Assembly: GCA_964446435.1 (NCBI GenBank)
Contig: CAYUOS010000153.1
Location: forward strand, 1-6,844
Direction of reading: 5' to 3'
Origin: SLNP01 sp964446435
GTDB taxonomy: Bacteria; Bacteroidota; Bacteroidia; Bacteroidales; VadinHA17
DNA length: 6,844 nucleotides
Shown here: positions 1 to 6,821 of the stretch, in pieces
Position numbering within the stretch: position 1 is the stretch's first letter
Layout of the letters: every line of letters starts with the position of its first letter
Notes under the pieces: model-generated
Seen by the model: only the letters and a program-made list of their open reading frames with translations
Database searches by the model: none
What the model was told of the DNA's origin: nothing
Position numbers and translations under genes: made by a program

Positions 1-3000
1 ACCACCTTGCCGACTTTCCTGCCCGTGGCATCATAATAAAACCTTATGGTGCCTCCGGTTGTAGTTATTAGCTCGGGTAAATTTAAGAAATTGTATGTAA
101 TTGACGATATACCTTTGTTTAAATCTTTTATCAGATTTCCGTTTGAATCGTATTCGTAATCACTACCCTGGTTGGTTCCATCGGCAAAACCTGCTGCAAC
201 CTGTGAACCATCGGTAACCTTCATTAGCCTGTTACTATAGAGTAAGGACTGACCGTAATCATATATAAGACTATCGATCAGTGAACCCATGTTTCCGGTA
301 CGCTTCATGCCAAGGATATTGCCGTTCAGGTCGTACGTGTAGTCATACTCCCTCAGCTTCTGTGATGCCGTAAGAACTCCCTGTGACTGCTGACCGTAAT
401 AGCTGCCGGTAATGCGGCCAGTGGCATCGTAGGTATAGCTGTAAGCTCTAAGCAATGTATCAGCCGGATTGGCACCTACGCGACCGTTCCATATCACCCC
501 TGCCACATTGCCATTGTACTGTGCCATGGCTGAATCGAGCGCACTTAGCGAGCTGACATCATTATAGAAAAGGCTCATGGCAAACAGGTCGGAACCGAGG
601 TTGCCGGGATCGTTTATCCCGGTCAGCCAGCCACGTATGTTAAACCTGTAATCGATCTCCTGCATAAATCCTGTCTGGGTATGATGCAAGCCTTTGGTCT
701 CGACCTGCCCAAGCTCGTTATAACCAAGCACCGATAATACAACAGGATCGCCTGAGCGGCCATCGACCTTATGACGAACAGTGTCGACCCGCCCGGCATG
801 ATCGTACGAAAAGTACATGTCGGTCATATTGGTCTCTGTCCCGAACACCTGCCTCTGCCGTTGCTGCAGTACCCTGCCCGGAAAATCAAACTTCACCGAG
901 GCTATCTCGTAACTGTCCTGCGATGGATTGCCGTCATGCAGATCCCTGAGAGTCTGAATTACACGATAGTAATCGTCATAGTAGTATGTTGTGGTAACAA
1001 AACTGCCCGACCCGAGTATCCTTGCCCGTGAACCGGTTACCAGGGTTCCGGTGTTAGCATTGTATGAACCTGTCCCGGCAACAAAGTCACCGTCTGATAT
1101 ATCCCAGGTAGTATTAAATGACCTTGCCCCGGGAAAACCATAACTGTCATAATATGAGGCCGAGAGGTACTCTACGGTGCCATCGGCTGTTGAAGGGAAC
1201 GAAGTATTAGTATATCCGTGATGTGTTGTATCCTGTCCGTTACGCGTTACCCATAAATCGCCAGGGGTCTGTCCGCTGTAGAAATCATCAACCTCTTCCT
1301 GCATAGCAGCCAAAGATGATAATGTACTATGAGTAAGTATCCCCGAAAGTACCGGACGGTTCTGATTATCATATTTGGTAAACATCCATTTTTTGGCATC
1401 CTGGTCACGCAGGTTGCCGTCCTGTGAAAGCACTAACCTGTCACGCCTGTCATAAACCATATATACAGGCGAGGCGCCGGGAATCTGCTTCTCTGTCATC
1501 CGGTCGCGGGTATCATACTTATAGTAATAACACAGGTTCTTTATAAGTGAACTATCAGGGGTAAAAACCGTCACTGACCCAAGTCTTGAAACTGCCTCGG
1601 GTGTAAAGACATACCTCAGGCGGCCCCTGATATCGTAAACATAATAGGTGTCGAGGGTATCAACTCCTGATGAGCCCTCAACCCAGGTACGCGAGAGGAT
1701 AAGCTTCTGCCTGTGGTCGTAGAACTCAACCCTTGAATGCAACAGGGAGCTGCTGGTGGCATCGTGGTTTGAATCTGTTATTGTTATCTTACCCAGCGAC
1801 CCTTCAGGATAGAAACCATCCCTGTTGACTTCATCGCCATCTGTTACAAACCTTATAACCTCGTCAGCTATATTGGAATAGTAATCATATCTGACCCCCT
1901 TTTCCTGATTCTGCGTCTGCCATGCTGAACCCGGGGAAAACTGTGAGGTTATTCTTCCCAGAGGAGACTCCTCATAGGTTGTAACAGACTTTGCATACGA
2001 TCCTTCACCCGAATAGAGGGTGTTATAAAACCCCGCCTGCGTGGTTACGGCATCGGAAACCATAGCCCCGTTATTTGACTGAACAGTGAATGGCAGGTAT
2101 CTGACTGCTTCGCGCCCACGGTAATCGTAAGCGTGGTGCTGAACGATGTCCTTCCCCGAGGGAGAGGCTCCTACCATTATTGTCTGGGCGGGCCTGCCAA
2201 CACCGTCGAAATACTGTACCTGGTGCCTGAGATCGCCCGGTGATAAGACTCCGCAAGCTGAATCGACATGAATCATCTTTAATGGTTCTGAAACCATAAC
2301 ATAAGCAACCGTGTCAGATAACTCAAGGCTGTCGGAATAGAGAGTCAGTGCGGCAGACTGCGAAGTAAGGCTTCCGCAGGTACTTGTAACAACAACCCTG
2401 TAACTACCCTGATGACCTGATTCCGTGGCATTGATGGTATAGGTTGAAGATGTGGCCCCCGGTATATCAACCTGATCTTTCTGCCACCGGTATGTCAGCC
2501 CGGTTCCTGCAGCAACTACCGAAAACTGTGCCTGATTGCCGGGCAAAACAGTCTTGCCCTGGGGTTGGGTTGTTATGCTTACCACCTCGTTAACCGTGAG
2601 TGTGGCACTCTGTGATGTTACATTGTTGCAGGTGCCGGTAACCACAACCCTGTAACTGCCGGCATCGGCAGAGGTGAGGTTCTGGATAGTGTATTGTGAA
2701 GATGTAGCACCTGCTATGTTAGCCTCGTCCTTTTGCCACTGATAAGTTACGCCTGCGGGTGTTGCGCTAACGCTAAAGGTTACATTGCTTCCAGGGCATT
2801 TTTGTTGTGAGACCGGATTCTGAGATATTGAAACACTCCCCGATACGGAAACCTCAAGATATGATTCCGTTTCGCTGCTACCGCAGTCATTATAGGCCCA
2901 TACCTGGATATACTCAGTGCCTGATCCCCCGACCGTAACATTAATAGCTGTATCACCTGTTACCGAATTAACAGTCCATCCGTAAGGGACAACCCAATCG

Positions 3001-3476
3001 TAGCCTGTAGCATCAGGCACTGAAGAGATTGAATAGTTATAAGATAAACCTGAACATACCGCAGTGCTTCCGCTGATTGCCCCCGGTGTTGCTGCCGGTT
3101 CGCACGCCCCCTCCTGATAAATATAGAGAACGTCTGATGGGGTGAGATAAAGGTATGCTTCCCTGGGTTCAGTGCTTGTGTTTTCATCGCACCAGACCTG
3201 GTACAGGTCATTGCTGAAATCATCGGGTATATAATTCAGACCAACCCATTCATATTCGAATTCCGTTGGAACACAGCTCTGAGCCATCTCGGCGGTTATA
3301 ACCACGTAACCATTTTCGCAAAAGTTACAGCCGTTTGAATCAAAGTAAAACTCCGACTCCGAAACATAATCGATTACATAGTTCTCGCATTCGGGCCCAT
3401 AATGGTAAACCATTCCTGCAAGCATGGTGAAAAAGCAGATTATTACCAGCTTATGTATAATTCCGTTAGTTCTCAT
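1..3476 (-). CDS. Exported RHS/YD-repeat protein with PKD-like, Ig-like and DUF6443-type domains, 3' end cut by window edge
   Basis: The minus frame is open from the ATG at 3476-3474 to base 1, giving 1158 complete codons and no stop, so the C-terminus lies outside. Residues 1-24 look like a signal peptide (RTNGIIHK, then a hydrophobic LVIICFFTMLAGMV); the cleavage site is unclear and there is no lipobox. Residues 25-125 are a Cys-rich region (C30, C50, C53, C68, C96, C125) that I do not recognise. Residues 128-212 resemble a PKD-like domain (PGAISGS, VPYGWTV, YNDCGSS). Residues 216-299 and 300-381 are tandem Ig-like domains. About 386-520 match the DUF6443 pattern of Bacteroidota RHS proteins (YFDGVGRPAQT, ASPSGKD, YDYRGRE, SPLGRI). 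YD-like repeats follow, for example YVYDIRGRL at 612, YSYTYDATGRI at 1012, YTYDLNGNI at 1046, YEYDSNGNLI at 1107 and FYYDATGRK at 1146. By family, this is a surface or secreted shell-forming protein. The RHS core and any toxin tip are not seen. It starts 16 bases after the upstream gene, so it is probably translated from the same mRNA. Confidence 0.93.
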   Translation of the reverse strand, partial: MRTNGIIHKLVIICFFTMLAGMVYHYGPECENYVIDYVSESEFYFDSNGCNFCENGYVVITAEMAQSCVPTEFEYEWVGLNYIPDDFSNDLYQVWCDENTSTEPREAYLYLTPSDVLYIYQEGACEPAATPGAISGSTAVCSGLSYNYSISSVPDATGYDWVVPYGWTVNSVTGDTAINVTVGGSGTEYIQVWAYNDCGSSETESYLEVSVSGSVSISQNPVSQQKCPGSNVTFSVSATPAGVTYQWQKDEANIAGATSSQYTIQNLTSADAGSYRVVVTGTCNNVTSQSATLTVNEVVSITTQPQGKTVLPGNQAQFSVVAAGTGLTYRWQKDQVDIPGATSSTYTINATESGHQGSYRVVVTSTCGSLTSQSAALTLYSDSLELSDTVAYVMVSEPLKMIHVDSACGVLSPGDLRHQVQYFDGVGRPAQTIMVGASPSGKDIVQHHAYDYRGREAVRYLPFTVQSNNGAMVSDAVTTQAGFYNTLYSGEGSYAKSVTTYEESPLGRITSQFSPGSAWQTQNQEKGVRYDYYSNIADEVIRFVTDGDEVNRDGFYPEGSLGKITITDSNHDATSSSLLHSRVEFYDHRQKLILSRTWVEGSSGVDTLDTYYVYDIRGRLRYVFTPEAVSRLGSVTVFTPDSSLIKNLCYYYKYDTRDRMTEKQIPGASPVYMVYDRRDRLVLSQDGNLRDQDAKKWMFTKYDNQNRPVLSGILTHSTLSSLAAMQEEVDDFYSGQTPGDLWVTRNGQDTTHHGYTNTSFPSTADGTVEYLSASYYDSYGFPGARSFNTTWDISDGDFVAGTGSYNANTGTLVTGSRARILGSGSFVTTTYYYDDYYRVIQTLRDLHDGNPSQDSYEIASVKFDFPGRVLQQRQRQVFGTETNMTDMYFSYDHAGRVDTVRHKVDGRSGDPVVLSVLGYNELGQVETKGLHHTQTGFMQEIDYRFNIRGWLTGINDPGNLGSDLFAMSLFYNDVSSLSALDSAMAQYNGNVAGVIWNGRVGANPADTLLRAYSYTYDATGRITGSYYGQQSQGVLTASQKLREYDYTYDLNGNILGMKRTGNMGSLIDSLIYDYGQSLLYSNRLMKVTDGSQVAAGFADGTNQGSDYEYDSNGNLIKDLNKGISSITYNFLNLPELITTTGGTIRFYYDATGRKVGKV
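2334..2831 (-). repeat. Tandem pair of Ig-like domain repeats inside the RHS gene
   Basis: Two adjacent units of about 82-84 residues (216-299 and 300-381 of the downstream protein) are roughly half identical by my alignment. Shared landmarks are TYxWQKD, I.GATSS, YTI, GSYRVVVT, TC and TSQSA.LT. The DNA around GSYRVVVT is also nearly the same in both copies, which points to an internal duplication. Unit 1 has two cysteines (C227, C283) that could form the usual Ig disulfide. Unit 2 keeps only C367, with Leu at the first position. Such domains usually act as spacers or adhesive modules on exported proteins. Confidence 0.8.
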
Positions 3477-3492
3477 TGCGCTTGTGATTTAA
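3477..3492 (-). other. 16-base junction between the two genes, no Shine-Dalgarno
   Basis: Read on the minus strand the gap is TTAAATCACAAGCGCA, directly after the TAA of the upstream gene and before the ATG of the RHS gene. It has no GGAGG-like core, no hairpin and no room for a promoter plus terminator. Cotranscription is the simplest reading. The lack of a Shine-Dalgarno is ordinary for Bacteroidota. Confidence 0.7.
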
Positions 3493-6400
3493 TTACCTTC
3501 CGGTGTTGTATTGTATGGTTCTCTGTATATTACCCCGGTTATCGAGAATCCTGAATAACCGACCATGGCTGTCGTACTCATAGAAAACCGTTGTGCCGTT
3601 GGTGTCGGTCTCAGAGGTTTTCCCCAGGTAGGGCTTCCATGTGTAGGTGGTAATTCTGCTACCCGGAGGGTAAATTCTTAGGTCGTCAATATGACCTGAG
3701 GTCTTGTTGGTTGACGCGTACTGGCTCTGCTGAAGCTGTATGTTTTCAGTTATCAGCTCCCATGGCGAGGAAGAGGATGCCCGCCAGTAGTATGTCATGA
3801 TATAATTACCCGGACGCAGCTCTGCCGGACACTGATATGAACCGTTAAGTACCAGATAGTATTCACCTGTACGACTCAGTGAAGCGTCTCTTGTTGCAGT
3901 TGCCCCGCGCTCAAAGCCGGTATAGAACACCTGGCCGGTATCGGCTCCGGTAATCTCAGCAATCGGATAGCGGTTGCCGTATCCCCAGAGGGTTACAATA
4001 TCACCTTTGACCGTGCTTGTTTTTACAGGATTACCTTCCGTGTCGTAATCAATTCTAAACTCCTGGGAAAAACCCCTCTGAAGCAGGCTGTCCCTGTTCC
4101 ATGAAATGGCATCGTTGGTACCTGTATATCTGTACTCATATTCGGGCTGGCCTGTCTCTGTAAAACTGAAGGTCTTTGCCTCCGTCAGTTGGCCGTTAAC
4201 AAAACTCCTTGAATCAAGGGCTCTGGCCAGTATATTACTATTCAAAAGGGCAGACGCAACACCTACCGTATCGGAGTATTCGAAAGGATAGCGAAGCTGC
4301 TTCAACTCTACCATGTGCGGCTGGGCCTGCAAATGAGCGTAATGACTGTTTGTAATTGATGAAACAAGGGGCAGTGTCTCGGAATAATCATATTCAATAT
4401 GTATTTTTGATATTATAGAATCCCCTGAAAAATTATGATACGAGTAATTTCTCATTGAAAGTTCGTTAAGTAGTCTGGCTTTCAAATAATAAGGTATTAT
4501 CTGCATCGCATAATACATCTTCGGGTATCCAAGGTCAGGGTTTGATGAAATCTGAGTGGTGCCACACTCCCAATAATCACCATTGAAGATATATGAAGCC
4601 CCATGTCTTAACCCATAAAGTATTGTATCCGTGTATGTCAGGTAAGAATAATCCTCTTGCGTCACTTTTTTTCCGTCACTATCCCACGAGGTCCTTGATG
4701 TTAGTTCAGGCTTGTTTGATCTGAGCGAATTTGATGTTGTGTAATTTTCCATCGTACGGTGCCTGGTATCGCCAGTTTCAGGATCGATAACCAGCCTGCT
4801 TACTGTCTCGTAACAGAATCCGCCAGGCAAACCATTAAGCATCCTTGGTACGGGTGAGGAGGTATTGGTAATGTCGGATACATAAGGCGCCGGAGTTCCC
4901 CCATCGTGAGAATGATATAGGAAGCTAACACCATTTGGGTTATACAGCACCGGATCAGTAAGGATATAATAACCGTTCAAACCGGCATACTGATACCTCT
5001 GTTCATGAATTGTTGCGCCTTCAGAGTTTTTTGCTTTTATTGAACTAACCCTCAGTCCCGGCGCCTGTCTGATGTTACCGGCGCTTATGGTGTCTGTGTT
5101 GGGTCCGTAAGTCATCTCAAGTCTGCCCCCGGCAGGGTATATTATCTTTTCAAGGACTCCCGTTTTTATCCTGTCCGGATCTATATTCCTGTCTGCCGCC
5201 TCGTATTGAAATTCAGAGGGCAGATCACTCTGTTGATATGGAAGAGAAAGAACGGGCAGCATGTGTTGAACCTGATTGCTGTTATGGTAACCATAATGAT
5301 CCTGTCCGTAATGGCCGGCAGCCTTAAGCGAATCCGCTCCATACTGAAACACATATGTTGCCGGTTCACACCCGGTCGATGGTCCGCTGATATTAATGGA
5401 ATCCAGTCTGAGCCTGGGGTCTCCCGGGTATGTTCCATGGCCGAAGGTGTAGTATGCGATCCGCTCATCAGTGTACCTGTCAAGGATCTCAATACTTGTC
5501 AGTTTGCTTTTAAAGGTTGAAAGAAGCTCATCATAATCATACTCAAAGACAATTATTAAATCGGTAGAGGTAATCGTGTCCACCAGTAGAATATTGAAAT
5601 ACTCTTCCGTTAAAATTCTCCAGTACTCTTCACGTATTTCTTCCCCTTTAGGATAAGAGGAATAAGAGGTAGCAACAAGGTATTCTTCGGCTGTATATGA
5701 ATATTGTGAATATGAATATTCGATTGTATCTCCGGCTGCGGTAATTATAACCGACGGCCCCCAGGAAGTTACCCTCTCCCCGTCATTTGTTGTGTTTCTG
5801 GGTGCAAGGAACTCCAGGCCATCGCCAGAAAAATTATTGAATGAAACTCTGCTCGTTGTTGTTGAAGTCATTTCTGTGGCCCTGAAAATGATAGTATTCC
5901 CCAGTGCATCTGTTACTGAAAAACCGGGACAGTAACCAAAGTCTGGGTCATATTCATTCCAATCAACCTGGATGGAAGAGGTAACCGGATTAGTATAGTG
6001 AATCTTTCCGGAGTTATCGAACAGGAACGTACCTGATTCCCCAGGCAGTGAAAATGAGAAAATATCCGGACCAAAATCCCAATTCCCTTCAAAGTAATTC
6101 TTTAAAGAATCAAGCCTGCACGATATTGACAACGGATCAAGCGAAAACCAGTCATGACCCGGATCTGCCTCGCCCGATTCGTCAGCCAGCCCATTGACAA
6201 CTCTGGTTATTGTTGGCCCGGTATTTATTGTCCATCCAAGCCCAACCTCACCCGAAATATCATTTACCCTAATACCCGTTGTGACGTAGTTCAGATATAT
6301 CGGAATAGTGATACCTCTCGCCTTTATATCCCATAATGGTATGGTAATGTTCGCTGCACCGGTCGGTCCAACTTCAGGAAGAACTACCTGATTATCAGGC

Positions 6401-6507
6401 ATAGAATGACGCACCGGCCAGGTTAAGCTTTTCTGAGCCGACATAGCCAGGCTCAGAATGATAATAATTGAAACTGTTGTTGCAAGCCTCCTAATCAAAT
6501 TACCCAT
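3493..6507 (-). CDS. Exported YD-repeat-related protein, 1004 residues, partner of the downstream RHS protein
   Basis: I start it at the ATG 6507-6505, giving 1004 residues, because this places a clean signal peptide at the N-terminus: basic MGNLIRR, hydrophobic core TVSIIIILSLAM, likely cleavage AMSA|QKS after residue 24, with Gln at +1 as is frequent in Bacteroidota. An in-frame ATG at 6606 would add 33 basic, non-signal-like residues. Residues about 40-110 carry the family's N-terminal block (GAANITIPLWDI, ITIPIYLNYVTTGIRV, VGLGWTINTG, VVNGLADE). The middle (about 120-830) is beta-rich, Tyr/Ser-rich and without a catalytic motif I recognise; KIIYPAGGRLEMTY (454-467) and FRIDYDTEGNPVKT (817-830) are YD-like. 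WGYGNRYPIAEI is at 841-852. About 860-945 resemble a jelly-roll or carbohydrate-binding-like module (FERGA, TGEYYLVLNGSY, PGNYIMTYYWRA, IDDLRIYP). The end is TTYTWKPYLGKTSETD, then YEYDSHGRLFRILDNRGN. No RHS core or toxin domain follows, and it stops right after this YD unit. It is probably cotranscribed with the RHS gene that follows. Substrate or ligand is unknown. Confidence 0.93.
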   Translation of the reverse strand: MGNLIRRLATTVSIIIILSLAMSAQKSLTWPVRHSMPDNQVVLPEVGPTGAANITIPLWDIKARGITIPIYLNYVTTGIRVNDISGEVGLGWTINTGPTITRVVNGLADESGEADPGHDWFSLDPLSISCRLDSLKNYFEGNWDFGPDIFSFSLPGESGTFLFDNSGKIHYTNPVTSSIQVDWNEYDPDFGYCPGFSVTDALGNTIIFRATEMTSTTTSRVSFNNFSGDGLEFLAPRNTTNDGERVTSWGPSVIITAAGDTIEYSYSQYSYTAEEYLVATSYSSYPKGEEIREEYWRILTEEYFNILLVDTITSTDLIIVFEYDYDELLSTFKSKLTSIEILDRYTDERIAYYTFGHGTYPGDPRLRLDSINISGPSTGCEPATYVFQYGADSLKAAGHYGQDHYGYHNSNQVQHMLPVLSLPYQQSDLPSEFQYEAADRNIDPDRIKTGVLEKIIYPAGGRLEMTYGPNTDTISAGNIRQAPGLRVSSIKAKNSEGATIHEQRYQYAGLNGYYILTDPVLYNPNGVSFLYHSHDGGTPAPYVSDITNTSSPVPRMLNGLPGGFCYETVSRLVIDPETGDTRHRTMENYTTSNSLRSNKPELTSRTSWDSDGKKVTQEDYSYLTYTDTILYGLRHGASYIFNGDYWECGTTQISSNPDLGYPKMYYAMQIIPYYLKARLLNELSMRNYSYHNFSGDSIISKIHIEYDYSETLPLVSSITNSHYAHLQAQPHMVELKQLRYPFEYSDTVGVASALLNSNILARALDSRSFVNGQLTEAKTFSFTETGQPEYEYRYTGTNDAISWNRDSLLQRGFSQEFRIDYDTEGNPVKTSTVKGDIVTLWGYGNRYPIAEITGADTGQVFYTGFERGATATRDASLSRTGEYYLVLNGSYQCPAELRPGNYIMTYYWRASSSSPWELITENIQLQQSQYASTNKTSGHIDDLRIYPPGSRITTYTWKPYLGKTSETDTNGTTVFYEYDSHGRLFRILDNRGNIQRTIQYNTGR
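5696..5720. repeat. Short direct repeat of TATGAATATT, 15-base period
   Basis: TATGAATATT occurs at 5696-5705 and again at 5711-5720 on the + strand, a five-codon period. In the coding (minus) sense it gives the Tyr/Ser stretch EYSYSQYSYT near residues 262-271 of the upstream protein. It is probably a small coding duplication or slippage product with no separate role. Confidence 0.45.
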
Positions 6508-6526
6508 GTCGCGTTTGTTTTTATTT
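6508..6526 (-). promoter_or_regulatory. A-rich translation initiation region of the upstream gene
   Basis: The 19 bases before the ATG at 6507 read AAATAAAAACAAACGCGAC on the coding strand: strongly A-rich, unstructured and without a Shine-Dalgarno. A-rich initiation regions are typical of Bacteroidota. Together with the signal peptide that begins here, this favours 6507 over the ATGs at 6597 and 6606 as the true start. Confidence 0.5.
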
Positions 6527-6584
6527 CCGCCTAATAATGTCAGATTTGGGCCATTTATAGAGGAGAATTTATAAATAAATTTCC

Positions 6585-6602
6585 GGCACGGCCTCATGTG
6601 CC
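6585..6602 (-). other. Small GC-rich hairpin in the 5' leader
   Basis: GGCAC (6585-6589) and GTGCC (6598-6602) are perfect 5-base complementary arms around an 8-base loop. The structure covers the alternative ATG at 6597 and lies about 80 bases before the chosen start. It has no U-tract, so it is not a standard terminator. It could be a leader structure or chance. Just beside it, 6566-6581 is an all-A/T palindrome with 7-base arms and a 2-base centre. Confidence 0.3.
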
Positions 6603-6774
6603 TCATATACTGATATATACAAGATCGGGTTTTTACGCATAGTAACCCTTGTCTTAACCAGCCGGCGGGAAAATTCCCTCACTAAGCTTTATTCATAAGA
6701 TGAAAGAAATTGTCAGCCTACATACGGACTACAAAGCGGGGATTGTGGTAAGTAGTCAAGCCTTAAGTGCGGTC

Positions 6775-6799
6775 TATATTGTTGATATATAACAATATA
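6775..6799. promoter_or_regulatory. Perfect 9-bp inverted repeat, possible operator
   Basis: TATATTGTT at 6775-6783 and AACAATATA at 6791-6799 are perfect inverted arms separated by GATATAT. The arms are A/T-rich but contain a G and a C in matching positions, so this is more than a plain A/T run. One arm contains the -10 hexamer of the promoter candidate, the usual geometry of a repressor site. No regulator gene lies in the window to pair with it. Confidence 0.4.
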
Positions 6800-6821
6800 T
6801 GTTGAAAACATAATTTGTCAA
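6794..6821 (-). promoter_or_regulatory. Candidate sigma70-like promoter for the two-gene operon
   Basis: On the minus strand, TTGACA (6821-6816), 16 bases, then TATATT (6799-6794) matches the classical hexamers at 6/6 and 5/6. It would start a transcript near 6787 with a leader of about 280 bases before the ATG at 6507. Bacteroidota sigma factors usually prefer TAnnTTTG at -7. The nearest such element is TATGTTTT at 6812-6805, which lacks the final G and has no well-spaced TTTG upstream. The call is therefore tentative, and the region is A/T-rich enough for chance matches. Confidence 0.35.

Noticed and set aside
771..1031. 86-codon + strand ORF
   Set aside because: Lies opposite the RHS gene, whose YD-repeat frame is continuous here; the product has no recognisable family and no initiation signal. 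Antisense shadow.
2071..2256. 61-codon minus-strand ORF in another frame
   Set aside because: Overlaps the DUF6443-type block of the RHS gene, which is clearly coding in its own frame; the Arg/Ser-rich product looks out of frame.
2960..3223. 87-codon minus-strand ORF in another frame
   Set aside because: Overlaps the PKD-like and Cys-rich part of the RHS gene; the product has no family character.
3477..3492. Chance that the two genes are one gene split by a frameshift or stop
   Set aside because: The downstream protein starts with its own signal-peptide-like sequence and extra domains, and the upstream one ends with a natural family terminus, so these are two genes.
4106..4291. 61-codon + strand ORF
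   Set aside because: Antisense to the upstream YD-related gene, with no start signal or recognisable product.
5181..5520. Overlapping + and minus ORFs of about 100 codons
   Set aside because: Both fall in the middle of the 1004-residue gene, in the wrong frame or strand; neither product resembles a known family.
6154..6336. 60-codon + strand ORF
   Set aside because: Antisense to the conserved VGLGW...ITR N-terminal block of the upstream gene.
6508..6606. N-terminal extension of the upstream protein from the ATG at 6606
   Set aside because: It would bury the signal peptide behind 33 basic residues. The A-rich stretch before 6507 and the clean signal peptide support the shorter form.
6700..6792. 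30-codon + strand ORF near the right end
   Set aside because: No ribosome-binding or A-rich region before it, no recognisable product, and its end runs into the inverted repeat; not supported as a gene.
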